Shown here: positions 1-9,206 of the stretch, one piece after another
Layout: every line of letters starts with the position of its first letter
Position numbering within the stretch: the first letter of the stretch is position 1
Origin: Methylobacterium aquaticum
Lineage (GTDB): Bacteria; Pseudomonadota; Alphaproteobacteria; Rhizobiales; Beijerinckiaceae
Direction: 5' to 3'
Length of the DNA stretch: 64,000 nucleotides
Assembly: GCF_016804325.1 (NCBI RefSeq)
Contig: NZ_CP043627.1
Location: 5,695,001-5,759,000 of the forward strand
Made by a program: the position numbers and the translations under genes
The notes under the pieces: model-generated
The model's database searches: none
The model's input: only the letters and a program-made list of their open reading frames with translations
Told to the model about the DNA's origin: nothing

Positions 1-1053
1 GACGGCATCGGGCCCGAGGTGACGCAGGCGGCGATGGCGGTGCTGACGGAAGCCTGCGGCGCCGGCACCCTCGCCTTCGCGATGCTGGAGGGCGGGGCCG
101 GCCACTATGTGAAGAGCGGCGAGGTTCTGCCGGACGACACCTTCGCGGGCTGCCGCGACGCCGACGCAATCCTGCACGGGGCCGCCGGCCTGCCGGGCGT
201 GGTGTACCCGGACGGGACGGAAGTCGGCAACGACCTGCACCTGCGCCTGCGCTTCCGCCTCGACCTCTACGCCAACGTCCGGCCGATCAAGCTGCTGCCC
301 GGCGTGCTCTCGCCCCTGCGCGCCTTCGAGGGCGGCGGCATCGACTACGTCATCGTGCGCGAGAACACCGAGGGGCTGTATGCCAGCCGCGGCGCCGGGG
401 TGGTCCTTCGCGACGAAGTCGCCTCCGACAGCCTCGTGGTGACGCGAAAGGGCACCGAGCGGGTGGCGCGCTTCGCCTTCGATCTCGCGGCCAAGCGTTC
501 CGGCGCGCCGCGCGACGGGCAGAGCCGTGTCACGGTCTGCGACAAGGCCAACATCCTGCGGTCCTACGCCTTCTTCCGCCGGATCTGCGACGAGGTCCAT
601 GCCGGCTATCCCGGCATCGCCATCGATTACGCCTATGCCGACGCGATCACCGTGCACATGCTCAAGCGGCCCGACTTCTACGACGTGATCGTGGCCGAGA
701 ACATGTTCGGCGACATCATCTCGGATCTCGGCGCCGCGACCGTCGGCGGGATGGGCATCTCGCCCTCGGGCGAGATCGGCGACAGCCACGCCCTGTTCCA
801 GGGCGCCCACGGCTCGGCGCCGGACATCGCGGGCCAGAACGTCGCGAGCCCGGTCGCCACCATCCTGTCGGGGGCGATGATGCTGCGCTGGCTCGCCGGC
901 CGGAAGGCCGATGCGGGCCTCGCCGTCGCGGCGGACCGGATCGAGGCGGCGGTCGGCGCGGTGTTGCGCGAGGGCCGGGCGGTGCCGCGCGATCTCGGCG
1001 GTGGTGCCACCTGCACCGAGGTAGCGGACGCCGTGCGCCGTGCGCTCGCCTGA
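1..1053 (+). CDS. Isocitrate/isopropylmalate dehydrogenase family protein, 5' end cut by window edge
   Basis: NAD(P)-dependent oxidative decarboxylase of a 2-hydroxyacid. The reading frame is already open at base 1 with DGIGPEV, the family's N-terminal GDGIGPEV motif, so only a few residues are missing. Downstream are the substrate-binding stretch VRENTEGLY, the lysine motif DKANIL, and the metal- and NAD-binding block with NMFGDIISD, GGMGISPS and HGSAPDIAG. Length (about 350 residues) fits single-domain 3-isopropylmalate, tartrate or homoisocitrate dehydrogenases. The next gene on the same strand, 25 bases downstream, is a beta-hydroxyacid dehydrogenase, which suggests a catabolic operon and argues against leuB. 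The exact substrate (tartrate or malate type, for example) cannot be read from the sequence. Confidence 0.9.
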   Translation, partial: DGIGPEVTQAAMAVLTEACGAGTLAFAMLEGGAGHYVKSGEVLPDDTFAGCRDADAILHGAAGLPGVVYPDGTEVGNDLHLRLRFRLDLYANVRPIKLLPGVLSPLRAFEGGGIDYVIVRENTEGLYASRGAGVVLRDEVASDSLVVTRKGTERVARFAFDLAAKRSGAPRDGQSRVTVCDKANILRSYAFFRRICDEVHAGYPGIAIDYAYADAITVHMLKRPDFYDVIVAENMFGDIISDLGAATVGGMGISPSGEIGDSHALFQGAHGSAPDIAGQNVASPVATILSGAMMLRWLAGRKADAGLAVAADRIEAAVGAVLREGRAVPRDLGGGATCTEVADAVRRALA

Positions 1054-1078
1054 TCTTTTTCATCGAGGAGACGTCATC

Positions 1079-1963
1079 ATGAGCAAGCAGAGCGTGGGCA
1101 TCGTCGGCGTCGGGCTGATGGGCCATGGCATCGCCCTCAACATCGCGCGCAAGGGCTGGCCGCTGGGCTATCTCGACCATCCGGGCAACCAGCCGACGGA
1201 CGACCTCGACGCCCTGGGCGCGACGCGCCACGCCGACCGGGCCTCCCTGGCGCGGGCGAGCGAGGTGGTGATCCTGTGCGTCACCGGCACGCCGCAGGTC
1301 GAGGACGTGTTGCTGGGCGATCACGGGCTTCTCGCCTCGTTGCGGCCCGGCACGGTGGTGATCGATTGCTCGACCGCGGTTCCGGCCTCGACGGCGCGGG
1401 TTGCCGCGGCGGTGGCGCGAGCCGGCGGGCGCTTCCTCGACGCGCCGATGACCCGCACCCCGAAGGAGGCGGCGGAAGGGCGGCTCAACCTCTTGGTCGG
1501 GGCCGAGCCGGACCTGTTCGAGGCGATGCAGCCGCTGCTCTCGGCCTTCGCCGAGAACATTTTTCATGCCGGTCCCGAGGCCGGGGCGGGCCATACCCTC
1601 AAGCTCCTGCACAATTACGTGTCGCTCGGCTCCGTCGCGCTGATCGCCGAGGCGGCGGCCTGCGCCGGCCGGGCCGGCATCGCACCCGAGGTGCTGGTCG
1701 AGGTGTTGCGCAAGGGCGGCGGCCACGGCGCCGCGCTCGACCGGTTGTCGCCCTTCCTGCTCGCGGGCGATTCCTCGCCGATGCGGTTCTCGATCGCCAA
1801 TGCCCGCAAGGACCTGAGCTACTACGTGGCGATGGCCGAGGGGCTTGGCGCCGAGCGCAGGGTCGCCGAGGGGGTGCTGGCCGATCTCGACGGGCTGGTC
1901 GAGGCCGGCCACGGGACCGACCACCTGCCGCTGCTGGCCAAGCACTTCGCCGCGAAGGACTGA
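1079..1963 (+). CDS. NAD(P)-dependent beta-hydroxyacid dehydrogenase (3-hydroxyisobutyrate dehydrogenase family)
   Basis: Cytosolic oxidoreductase of 294 residues that interconverts a 3-hydroxyacid and its semialdehyde or keto form. An N-terminal Rossmann motif GIVGVGLMGHG binds the dinucleotide. The family glycine- and catalytic-lysine region reads GAGHTLKLLHNY, with the lysine as the catalytic residue. The C-terminal all-helical domain follows. I place the start at ATG 1079 because GAGGAG sits 8 bases upstream and the Rossmann motif then begins within ten residues; an in-frame upstream ATG at 1040 would overlap the previous gene. It is probably cotranscribed with the upstream dehydrogenase. 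Tartronate semialdehyde reductase, 3-hydroxyisobutyrate dehydrogenase and related activities all remain possible. Confidence 0.88.
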   Translation: MSKQSVGIVGVGLMGHGIALNIARKGWPLGYLDHPGNQPTDDLDALGATRHADRASLARASEVVILCVTGTPQVEDVLLGDHGLLASLRPGTVVIDCSTAVPASTARVAAAVARAGGRFLDAPMTRTPKEAAEGRLNLLVGAEPDLFEAMQPLLSAFAENIFHAGPEAGAGHTLKLLHNYVSLGSVALIAEAAACAGRAGIAPEVLVEVLRKGGGHGAALDRLSPFLLAGDSSPMRFSIANARKDLSYYVAMAEGLGAERRVAEGVLADLDGLVEAGHGTDHLPLLAKHFAAKD

Positions 1964-2018
1964 CGCAGGCCGGCGCGGTCGGGTATCGTCGAAATCCCCT
2001 CGAGGGAGTTTCCCGGCG

Positions 2019-2723
2019 ATGCCCGATCTCTCCGCCTTCCCGATCACCGCCCGCTGGCCGGCCCGGCATCCGGACCGGATCCAGCTCTATTCCTGGCCGA
2101 CGCCGAACGGCGTGAAGGTGTCGATCGCCCTTGAGGAACTGGGGCTCCCTTACGAGCCTCATGCCGTCGACATCGGAAGAAACGAGACCTGGAATCCGGA
2201 GTTCCTGTCGCTCAACCCGAACGGCAAGATCCCGGCGATCATCGATCCGGACGGGCCGGGGGGCCGACCCTTCGCCCTGTTCGAATCGGGCGCGATCCTG
2301 CTCTATCTTGCGGAGAAGACCGGGCGGCTGATCCCCGCCGATCCGGCGGGGCGCTACGAGACCGCGCAGTGGCTGTTCTTCCAGATGGCGGCGCTCGGGC
2401 CAATCTTCGGCCAGCTCGGCTACTTCCATAAATTCGCCGGTCGCGAGATCGAGGACAAGCGGCCCCTGAACCGCTACCGTGACGAGTCGAAGCGGCTGCT
2501 CGGGGTACTGGAGACGCGGCTGTCCGGTCGCGACTGGATCATGGGGGCGGACTGCACCATCGCAGACATCGCGATGCTCGGCTGGGTGCGCAACCTGATC
2601 GGCTTCTATGAGGCGCGGGCGCTGGTGGAGTACGATGCCCTCGCGGCCGTGCCGGCGTGGCTGGAGCGGGGCCTCGCGCGGCCGGCGGTGCAGCGCGGGC
2701 TGGAGATCCCGTCGCGGGGGTAG
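2019..2723 (+). CDS. Glutathione S-transferase family protein, YfcG/YghU-like (nu class)
   Basis: A 234-residue glutathione-dependent transferase or disulfide-bond oxidoreductase. The thioredoxin-fold half contains SWPTPNGVKVSIALEE (start of helix 1), the cis-proline loop NPNGKIPAI, and FESGAILLYLAEKTGRL, which binds the gamma-glutamyl group. The helical domain ends with the N-capping box motif CTIADIAMLGW. The TPNG signature in place of the usual active-site Tyr/Ser/Cys is typical of E. coli YfcG and YghU. The start at ATG 2019 is preceded by GAGGGAG; the frame is open further upstream but overlaps the previous gene. It closes the short plus-strand cluster that starts at the window edge. Confidence 0.88.
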   Translation: MPDLSAFPITARWPARHPDRIQLYSWPTPNGVKVSIALEELGLPYEPHAVDIGRNETWNPEFLSLNPNGKIPAIIDPDGPGGRPFALFESGAILLYLAEKTGRLIPADPAGRYETAQWLFFQMAALGPIFGQLGYFHKFAGREIEDKRPLNRYRDESKRLLGVLETRLSGRDWIMGADCTIADIAMLGWVRNLIGFYEARALVEYDALAAVPAWLERGLARPAVQRGLEIPSRG

Positions 2724-2770
2724 GCTCGGGCCCGTTCGATCGGGAGCACCGACCGCGAACCCTCCATCGT

Positions 2771-2908
2771 CATTCCGGGGCCGCGACAGTGGAACCATGG
2801 GATCCATGAACGCTCACGATGCCGAACGAGGCGGTCGGCGTTCCGCTTCATCCTGAAGCATGAGCGGTCATGGATCCCGGGTTCTTGCCGCTGGCGAGCC
2901 CCGGGATG
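2771..2908. repeat. Imperfect palindromic intergenic element
   Basis: Between the GST gene and argC lies a nested inverted repeat. The outer arms are CATTCCGGGGC (2771-2781) and GCCCCGGGATG (2898-2908). The inner arms are GAACCATGGGATCCATGA (2792-2809) and TCATGGATCCCGGGTTC (2868-2884). On a transcript it would fold into a long hairpin. It resembles dispersed extragenic palindromes of Hyphomicrobiales genomes. Its position downstream of two converging genes fits a role in transcript ends, which is inference. Confidence 0.6.
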
Positions 2909-2994
2909 GCATCGGGGATGTCAGTATTGTTGGGGTGACCGGACAGGCGCCTGGATTACCGAAAGGGGGGAGGCGCTCTCCGGCAGCCGGACGC

Positions 2995-3936
2995 TCAAGC
3001 GAGATCGAGCATCAGGCGCAGGTTCTGCACCGCGGCGCCCGAGGCGCCCTTGCCGAGATTGTCGAGACGCGCGACCAGCAGCGCCTGGCGGTGGGTGTCG
3101 GAGCCGAACACCCGGAGTTCGAGCGTGTCGGTGTCGTTCAGCGCCTCGGGCTCGATGCGCTCGCGGTCGGCGCCGTCCTCGGCCGCAGTGACGACCTTGA
3201 CCAGTGTGGTGCCGGCATAGCGGGCGGCCAGCGCAGCCTCCAGATCGGCCACCTTCGGGCGGCCGGGCAGCAGGTCGAGATGCAGCGGGATCGACACCAG
3301 CATGCCCTGGCGGAAATTGCCCACCGACGGCACGAAGATCGGGCGGCGGGTCAGGCCGCTGTATTTCTGGGTCTCGGGCAGGTGCTTGTGACCGAAGCCG
3401 AGGCCGTAGAGCTGGAAGGCCGGGGCCTCGCCGGCCTCGTAGGCCTCGATCATCTTGCGGCCGCCGCCGCTGTAGCCAGAGACCGCGTTGATGCTGATGG
3501 GGTGGTCGGCCGGGATCAGGCCGGCATCGATCAGCGGGCGCAGGAGTGCGATGCCGCCGGTCGGGTAGCAGCCCGGGTTGGAGACCCGGCGCGAGGCCCG
3601 GATGGCGGCCTCCTGCTCCGGCGCCAGTTCGGCGAAGCCGTAGGTCCAGGCCGGATCGACCCGGTAGGCGGTGCTGGCATCGAGCAGCCGCGGGCCGCCG
3701 CCGGGGAGCGAATCGGCGAGCGCCGCCGTCTCGCGCGAGGCTTCGTCGGGCAGGCAGAGGATGACGAGGTCGACCTCGGACAGGAGCGTGCGCTTCGCCT
3801 CCGGATCCTTGCGGCTCTCGTGCGGGATCGACCGGACCGTGATGTCGGAAAAGGCGTCCAGGCGCTCGCGGATGCCGAGACCGGTCGTGCCGGCCTCGCC
3901 GTCGATGAAGACGCTCGGGCTGTGCTTGCGGGTCAT
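2995..3936 (-). CDS. argC: N-acetyl-gamma-glutamyl-phosphate reductase (type 2 ArgC)
   Basis: Third step of arginine biosynthesis: NADPH-dependent reduction of N-acetylglutamyl phosphate to the semialdehyde in the cytosol. The protein (313 residues) begins [19 protein letters not shown], the glycine-rich dinucleotide motif typical of the short type-2 enzymes. The active-site cysteine is in NPGCYPTGG. Other landmarks are GYSGGG and [13 protein letters not shown] chose ATG 3936 over the upstream in-frame ATG 4023 because type-2 ArgC proteins start just before the [10 protein letters not shown] motif and a GGAGA sequence lies upstream. It stands alone on the minus strand, as argC often does in alphaproteobacteria. 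Confidence 0.95.
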   Translation of the reverse strand: MTRKHSPSVFIDGEAGTTGLGIRERLDAFSDITVRSIPHESRKDPEAKRTLLSEVDLVILCLPDEASRETAALADSLPGGGPRLLDASTAYRVDPAWTYGFAELAPEQEAAIRASRRVSNPGCYPTGGIALLRPLIDAGLIPADHPISINAVSGYSGGGRKMIEAYEAGEAPAFQLYGLGFGHKHLPETQKYSGLTRRPIFVPSVGNFRQGMLVSIPLHLDLLPGRPKVADLEAALAARYAGTTLVKVVTAAEDGADRERIEPEALNDTDTLELRVFGSDTHRQALLVARLDNLGKGASGAAVQNLRLMLDLA

Positions 3937-4175
3937 GGGCGAGGTCTCCGTGGCGCTCCACCGGCCGATGCCGGGCGGCGCGCGTGGTGATGGCGGGCGG
4001 CGGGCCGTCGAGTCAATCGGCAATGACGGTCCGCGAGGGCGGACTGTGCCGCGTGATCCGCGACGGTCTCATGTCGCAGGCCTGTCCACAGCCGGAGAAC
4101 CCGCCCCAGAGGAACCCGGCCCGCGCGCCCCGGTTGTGCTGCCAGATCGACGAGAGCCGACGTCAGGAGCACATC

Positions 4176-4697
4176 ATGGCCGGAACCGCCAAGAAGACCG
4201 ACCCGAAGCTGTGGGAGAAGGTCAAGAAGGACGTCACCCGGTCGTCGAAGGGCGGCAAGCCCGGCCAGTGGTCGGCGCGCAAGGCCCAGATGGCGGTGCA
4301 GGAATACAAGGAGGAGGGTGGCGGCTACGAGGGCAAGAAGTCGTCCGACAACCACCTCAAGCAATGGACCGAAGAGGAGTGGGACACCAAGTCGGGCAAG
4401 GAGAGCGGCGAGACCGGCGAACGCTACCTGCCGAAGAAGGCTCGGGAATCGCTCTCCGACGACGAGTACAAGCGCTCCACCGCTAAGAAGCGCGCCGACA
4501 GCGCCAAGGGCAAGCAGCATTCGAAGCAGCCGAAGGACGTGGCGAAGAAGGCCGCGGCGGCGCGCAAGGCCTCGCATGCCGGCCGCGGAACTGGCGGGCC
4601 GACCAAGGCCGAACTGATGAAGAAGGCGCGGGAGAAGAACATCCCGGGGCGCTCCACCATGTCGAAGGGCGAGCTGGAGCGGGCTCTGAGCGCCTGA
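4176..4697 (+). CDS. Highly charged DUF5872-type protein with C-terminal Rho-N/SAP-like motif
   Basis: Small (173 residues), lysine-rich and probably nucleic-acid binding; no enzymatic motif is visible. The N-terminal half (about residues 5-95: DPKLWEKVKKDV, KGGKPGQWSARKAQ, NHLKQWTEEEW) matches the DUF5872 type. The middle is a Lys/Ala-rich linker, and the last 30 residues (TKAELMKKAREKNIPGRSTMSKGELERAL) read like the Rho-N or SAP helix-extended-loop-helix fold. Start ATG 4176 has CAGGAGC upstream; a longer in-frame start at 3984 would overlap the argC upstream region. Proteins of this kind are often labelled plasmid stabilization proteins without functional proof. Confidence 0.75.
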   Translation: MAGTAKKTDPKLWEKVKKDVTRSSKGGKPGQWSARKAQMAVQEYKEEGGGYEGKKSSDNHLKQWTEEEWDTKSGKESGETGERYLPKKARESLSDDEYKRSTAKKRADSAKGKQHSKQPKDVAKKAAAARKASHAGRGTGGPTKAELMKKAREKNIPGRSTMSKGELERALSA

Positions 4698-4718
4698 GCG
4701 AACACAACGCCCCATGAA

Positions 4719-4752
4719 GAAAGGGCGGGCCCTCGCGGGCCCGCCCTCCTTG
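4719..4752. terminator. Shared hairpin between converging DUF5872 gene and rpsI
   Basis: Perfect 11-bp stem AGGGCGGGCCC (4722-4732) and GGGCCCGCCCT (4737-4747) with loop TCGC, flanked by A-rich bases on the left and T-rich bases on the right. It lies between two converging genes, so it can act as a terminator in both directions. Confidence 0.8.
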
Positions 4753-4776
4753 TTTGCAAGGACCGGAAAGGTCGCT

Positions 4777-5268
4777 TTAGCGCTTCGAGAACTGGAAGCT
4801 GCGGCGGGCCTTCTTGCGGCCGTACTTCTTGCGCTCGACCACGCGCGGATCGCGGGTCAGGAAGCCCTCGCGCTTCAGCGGGGAGCGCAGCTCCGGCTCG
4901 AAGTAGGTCAGGGCCTTGGACAGGCCGTGGCGCACCGCGCCGGCCTGGCCGGAGAGGCCGCCGCCGGCGACCGTCACGACGATGTCGTACTGGTCGACGC
5001 GGTCGACGATCTGGAGCGGCTGCTGCAGGATCATGCGCAGCACCGGGCGGGCGAAGTAGGTGTCGACCGGGCGGTCATTCACCGTGATCTTGCCGGCGCC
5101 GGGCTTGATCCACACGCGGGCGATCGCGTCCTTGCGCTTGCCGGTCGCGTAGGCGCGGCCGAGGGAGTCCAGCTTCTGGACGTGGACCGGGGCCTCGTTC
5201 TCGCCCTGCGACGAGTTCTGGGCCTTGCTGGCCTGGCCGAGGTCGGCGAGAGACTGAAGGGTCGCCAT
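4777..5268 (-). CDS. rpsI: 30S ribosomal protein S9
   Basis: Ribosomal protein S9 (163 residues), part of the 30S head near the P site. The core from about residue 37 ([21 protein letters not shown]) is diagnostic, as is the basic C-terminal tail ending FQFSKR, whose terminal lysine-arginine contacts P-site tRNA in known structures. An N-terminal extension of about 35 residues is typical of alphaproteobacterial S9. It follows rplM with a one-base gap, the conserved L13-S9 operon order, and ends at a bidirectional hairpin. Confidence 0.98.
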   Translation of the reverse strand: MATLQSLADLGQASKAQNSSQGENEAPVHVQKLDSLGRAYATGKRKDAIARVWIKPGAGKITVNDRPVDTYFARPVLRMILQQPLQIVDRVDQYDIVVTVAGGGLSGQAGAVRHGLSKALTYFEPELRSPLKREGFLTRDPRVVERKKYGRKKARRSFQFSKR

Positions 5269-5269
5269 C

Positions 5270-5731
5270 TTACGCGCTCACGTTCTTGCGGTTGAGAGCG
5301 GCGACGTCGAGCGTCTCCGGCTGCTGGGCGGTGTGGGGATGCTCGTTGCCCTTGTAGACCCGGAGGTTGCCCAGGATCTGCCGGAACAGCGGGCCGCGCG
5401 GCAGCATGCGCTCCACGGCCTTCTCGACGATGCGCTCGGGGAAGCGACCCTCGAGGATGAACTTGGCCGAGCGCTCCTTGATGCCGCCGGCGTAACCAGT
5501 GTGGTGGTAGTACACCTTCTGGTTATACTTGCGGCCGGTGAACTTCACCTTCTCGGCATTGATGACGATGACGTTATCGCCGCAATCGACGTGGGGCGTG
5601 TACTGGGGCTTGTGCTTGCCCCGCAGACGCATCGCGATGATCGACGCCAGGCGGCCGACCACGAGGCCCTCCGCGTCGATGATCACCCACTTCTTGTCGA
5701 CGTCGGCGGGCTTCAGCGAAAAAGTCTTCAT
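5270..5731 (-). CDS. rplM: 50S ribosomal protein L13
   Basis: Ribosomal protein L13 (153 residues), an early-assembly protein of the 50S subunit. Diagnostic stretches are [42 protein letters not shown] and [12 protein letters not shown]. It is the first gene of the rplM-rpsI operon; the upstream gap (5732-5915) must hold the promoter. Confidence 0.98.
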   Translation of the reverse strand: MKTFSLKPADVDKKWVIIDAEGLVVGRLASIIAMRLRGKHKPQYTPHVDCGDNVIVINAEKVKFTGRKYNQKVYYHHTGYAGGIKERSAKFILEGRFPERIVEKAVERMLPRGPLFRQILGNLRVYKGNEHPHTAQQPETLDVAALNRKNVSA

Positions 5732-5915
5732 CGCGGATAAGTCCCGGAAGTCTTGACGAAAAAAACAGGACGCCGCCGCGGTCAGGACTGAGCGCGCAGC
5801 GGCGATGCCGGCTCATTAACGGAGGTTCCCACCCGCGTCAAGCGAACCGAAAAACCCGAAACGGCAAAAAAGCGAGATTTTCGAGCAGCTTCGGCGTAGC
5901 GGTATCATGATACCG

Positions 5916-6389
5916 CTATTTTGGCGGGATCGCGTAGGTGCCGGTCGCGTGGCAGACGAGGTCGTCGGAGCTCCGGTCCTTCCGGCCCGAACTCCGGATC
6001 AGCACCTCGCCGACGGCGAGCGAGCGGCCGAGCTTGAGCAGGCGCGCTTCCGCCAGGAGATCGGCTTGCGCGGGCTTGCGCATGAAGTTGAACGACAGGT
6101 TGGTGGTGACGGCGAGCGCCACCGGGCCGATCTGGGACAGGATCGCGACGTAGAGCGCCACGTCGGCGAGCGCCATCATCGCCGGGCCGGAAATTGTGCC
6201 GCCGGGGCGCAGGTGGCGCTCGTGATAGGGCAGGCGCATCGTGGCTGTCATCGGGCCGACGCTCTCGACCACCGGGCCGGGCCCGCCGTGATGGATCTGC
6301 GGAAAGGCCTCGTCGAGGAAGGCCGCGACCGCATCGCGGTCCATCATGAGGGCGGCAGGCATGCGTGGGGCGTGTCCGGTTGTCGTCAT
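5916..6389 (-). CDS. PaaI-family hotdog-fold thioesterase
   Basis: Predicted acyl-CoA thioesterase of 157 residues in the cytosol. The hotdog domain covers nearly the whole protein: RPGGTISGPAMMALADVALY is the family's central helix with active-site loop, followed by VALAVTTNLSFNFMRKP. The start is uncertain. ATG 6389 keeps the gene clear of the divergent hydratase start at 6460, while in-frame ATGs also exist at 6362 and 6461, none with a strong ribosome site. Divergent pairing with an enoyl-CoA hydratase gene suggests acyl-CoA metabolism. Confidence 0.8.
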   Translation of the reverse strand: MTTTGHAPRMPAALMMDRDAVAAFLDEAFPQIHHGGPGPVVESVGPMTATMRLPYHERHLRPGGTISGPAMMALADVALYVAILSQIGPVALAVTTNLSFNFMRKPAQADLLAEARLLKLGRSLAVGEVLIRSSGRKDRSSDDLVCHATGTYAIPPK

Positions 6390-6459
6390 GCACGATCTTG
6401 CAGCACGGCGCCCGGCACCGGACAATAGGCCATCCGTTCCGCCCCTCATTTGAGACCGC

Positions 6460-7241
6460 ATGTCCGATCACCTGCTCCTCCGCGATGACCATGACGGCGT
6501 CGCGACCCTCGTTCTCAACCGGCCCCAGGCCCGCAACGCCCTCTCGCACGCGATGCTTACCGCGCTCTCGGAGGAGTTCGCCCGCCTCTCCCGGGACGAG
6601 AGCGTGCGCGCCGTGGTGCTGGCGGCGGAAGGCCCGGCCTTCTGCGCCGGCCACGACCTGAAGGAGATGACCGCCTACCGGGCGGAAGCCGACCGGGGGC
6701 TGCGCGCTTCGCGGAGCTGTTCGACCTCTGCTCGTCGGTGATGATGGCGATTCCGGCCCTGCCGCAGCCGGTGATCGCCGCGGTGGAGGGGATCGCGACG
6801 GCGGCCGGCTGCCAGCTGGTCGCCTCCTGCGACCTCGCCGTGGCCGGCGGGGCGGCCCGCTTCGCCACCCCGGGCGTGCAGATCGGCCTGTTCTGCTCGA
6901 CCCCGATGGTGGCGTTGTCGCGCAACCTGTCGCGCAAGGCCGCGATGGCGATGCTGCTCACCGCCGAGATGGCGGATGCCGAGGAGGCGCGGGCGCTCGG
7001 TCTCGTCAACCGGGTGGTGCCCGCCGGCGCGGCGCTTCGTCAGGCGCAGGATCTCGCCGCCGGAATCGCGGCGCGCAGCGCCTATACGGTGCGGGTCGGC
7101 AAGCGCGCCTTCTACGAGCAGCTGGAGATGCCGCTGGCGGAGGCCTACGCCCATGCGGGCCGGGTGATGACGCAGAACATGCTCGCCCGTTCCGCCGAGG
7201 ACGGGATCGCGGCATTCCTCGACCGGAAGGCCGCCCGATGA
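6460..7241 (+). CDS. Enoyl-CoA hydratase/isomerase family protein, frameshifted
   Basis: Crotonase-fold enzyme that hydrates 2-enoyl-CoA. The first frame (6460 to about 6700) encodes VLNRPQARNALS and the oxyanion-hole motif AFCAGHDLKEM. The second frame runs on from about 6702 (RFAELFDLCSSVM) with IAAVEGIATAAGCQL, SCDLAVA and the C-terminal trimerisation helix. The break lies at the G run 6695-6699; one extra G would give ADRGAARFAELF and restore a continuous protein of 260 residues, the normal family length. Because both parts are well conserved I read this as a sequencing deletion in a homopolymer, although a true recent pseudogene cannot be excluded. Its stop overlaps the next start (ATGA). 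Confidence 0.85.
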
Positions 7242-7762
7242 GCCACGACCGCTACGACGACGAGCACCTGAGGAAGATCCTGCGGCAGGTGCGCAGCATC
7301 GCGCTGGTCGGCGCCTCCGCCAACCCGGCCCGGCCGAGCTGGATCGTCACCAAATACCTGCTGGAGCGCGGCTACCAGGTGATTCCGGTCAATCCGGGCC
7401 TCGCGGGAACCGAACTCCTGGGCCGGCCGGTGGTGGCGCGCCTCGCCGATCTCCGCCAGCCGGTCGACATGGTGGAGATCTTCCGCAATTCCGAAGCTGC
7501 CGGCCCCCTCGTCGACGAGGCTTTGGCCCTCGACCCGCTGCCGGGGGTGATCTGGATGCAGCTCGGCGTGCGCAACGACGAGGCGGCGGCCCGGGCCGAG
7601 GCGCGGGGCGTCACCATGGTGATGAACCGCTGTCCGAAGATCGAGTACGGCCGCCTCTCGGGCGAGATCGGCTGGACGGGAGTAAACTCCCGCATCCTCA
7701 GCGCCAAGCGGCCGAAGCTGGCAGCAAAGGGCTTCCAGAAGCTGACGATCGAGGATCGGTGA
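7238..7762 (+). CDS. CoA-binding domain protein (YccU-like)
   Basis: Cytosolic protein of 174 residues with a single Rossmann-type CoA-binding domain: IALVGASANPARPSW (nucleotide loop), YQVIPVNPGLAGTELLG, VDMVEIFRNSEA and PGVIWMQLGVRNDEAA, with the conserved NRCPKIEY near the end. Its start overlaps the hydratase stop by four bases, so the two are translationally coupled. The molecular role of this small family is unknown; the context suggests acyl-CoA metabolism. Confidence 0.88.
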   Translation: MSHDRYDDEHLRKILRQVRSIALVGASANPARPSWIVTKYLLERGYQVIPVNPGLAGTELLGRPVVARLADLRQPVDMVEIFRNSEAAGPLVDEALALDPLPGVIWMQLGVRNDEAAARAEARGVTMVMNRCPKIEYGRLSGEIGWTGVNSRILSAKRPKLAAKGFQKLTIEDR

Positions 7763-8108
7763 GGATGCGTCCGCCGGTCTGTCGGCGCCCGTGACGATGC
7801 GGCCTGATCGATGGTGTTCCAGTTCCGCCGCGTGGTTCCGGGACGTCGTGGCCGGTGTGAATTCCGGGAAGGGCGCTGATCGGACGCTGGGAAGGCTGTG
7901 TACGACCCGCTCCCCAGCCCCAGGGGCCACCTCGTCATTCCGCAGCCGCAAAAGCGGCGTGCAGAAGCCGGGTGCGCGGGTGATCGAGGGAAGGCGGATC
8001 GCGTCCCGCTCATCCCGAGCCAGGATGGTTTGGAACTCCGGGCGCCGCTTTCGGCGGCCCCGGACCGACGCGGGGGCGTCGGTCTTCGCCAGGACCGATC
8101 GAACGGCC
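7763..8108. other. Gene-free stretch of about 350 bases
   Basis: I see no supported gene here. Open frames on both strands give low-complexity Arg/Pro/Ser-rich translations with no family signature. Around 7940-7962 there is a short inverted repeat (GCAGCCGC / GCGGCGTGC) within a CATTCCG-containing palindrome-like segment, similar in style to the repeat at 2771-2908. Confidence 0.5.
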
Positions 8109-8990
8109 TCAGACGTAGGCGCTCATCCCGGTCGCATTCGACTGCGGGAAACGCTCGGCCAGGGCACGACGGAGCTTCTCAAGGGCGCGGTTCTCGATCT
8201 GGCGCACACGCTCCTTCGAGATGCCGAGGCGATGGCCCAGGGCCTCCAAGGTCGCCTGGTCCTCGGCGAGGCGCCGCTCGTGCAGGATACGCAACTCGCG
8301 CTCGGAGAGCACCGTGAGCGCCTGGCGCAGCCAGGTCAGGCGGCGCTCGCCGTCGACGGCGTCGGAGACGGTCTCGTCGGGCAGGGGAGAGGTGTCGACC
8401 AGGAAGTCGACCCGCTCGGCCGAGGCCTCGCCGTCATCGCCGACGGGAGCATTGAGGGACATGTCCGGGCCGGAGAGACGGGCATCCATCAGCGCCACGT
8501 CCTCGCGGGAGACGCCGATGGCGGTGGCGATGCGGCGGTGGATCTCGTCGCCGACGCGCTCGTCGGTCGACTGCATCAGCCGGGCACGCAGGCGGCGGAG
8601 ATTGAAGAACAGGGCCTTCTGGGCCGAGGAGGTGCCGCCGCGGACGATCGACCAGTTGCGCAGGATATAGTCCTGGATCGAGGCGCGGATCCACCAGGTC
8701 GCGTAGGTCGAGAAGCGCACCTCCCGCTCCGGCTCGAAGCGGGCGGCGGCCTCCATCAGGCCGACATGGCCCTCCTGGACCAGGTCCGCCATCGGCAGGC
8801 CGTAATGGCGGAAGCGGCCGGCCAGGGCGATCACGAGCCGCATATGGGCGGAGATCAGGCGGTGCAGGGCCTGCTCGTCGCGTTCGTCCTTCCAGCGCAC
8901 CGCGAGGCCGCGCTCCTCCTCCCGTTCGAGGAAGGGCGCATCCATCGCAACTCGCACGAACTGCCGACGTATGCCTGCGATTTCCGCCAT
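8109..8990 (-). CDS. rpoH: RNA polymerase sigma-32 factor (RpoH family)
   Basis: Alternative sigma factor (293 residues) that directs heat-shock and related stress transcription. Region 2 is clear: DLVQEGHVGLMEAAARFEPE for core binding and FSTYATWWIRASIQDYILRN for -10 recognition. It is followed by a slightly diverged RpoH box, AQKALFFNLRRL. Region 4 ends with the helix-turn-helix LGHRLGISKERVRQIENRALEKL. I chose ATG 8990 because it gives the usual RpoH length and has GGAGG upstream; a longer in-frame start at 9152 adds low-complexity residues. Alphaproteobacteria often carry two RpoH paralogues, and the altered box hints that this may be the second one. Confidence 0.9.
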   Translation of the reverse strand: MAEIAGIRRQFVRVAMDAPFLEREEERGLAVRWKDERDEQALHRLISAHMRLVIALAGRFRHYGLPMADLVQEGHVGLMEAAARFEPEREVRFSTYATWWIRASIQDYILRNWSIVRGGTSSAQKALFFNLRRLRARLMQSTDERVGDEIHRRIATAIGVSREDVALMDARLSGPDMSLNAPVGDDGEASAERVDFLVDTSPLPDETVSDAVDGERRLTWLRQALTVLSERELRILHERRLAEDQATLEALGHRLGISKERVRQIENRALEKLRRALAERFPQSNATGMSAYV

Positions 8991-9206
8991 CCCCGCCTCC
9001 GCCGCTATGGTGAGCGCTGTGTGTCGCGATGAGGCCGGGGCGCAGCATGGAGCGCGCCCGTTACACCGCAAGGCCTGCGACAACGGCGGGACCAGGCCGG
9101 AGGTTCCCGCACCGCGAAAAAATCCTCGGCGGTGCGATTGTTTCACGGGCACGATGACCCGGCGGCGGTATGAGGCGGACGCTCGGGAAGGGAGGCCCGA
9201 ACATGC

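Noticed and set aside
1..1053. leuB (3-isopropylmalate dehydrogenase)
   Set aside because: Neighbours are a beta-hydroxyacid dehydrogenase and a GST, not leuine-pathway genes, so only the family is claimed.
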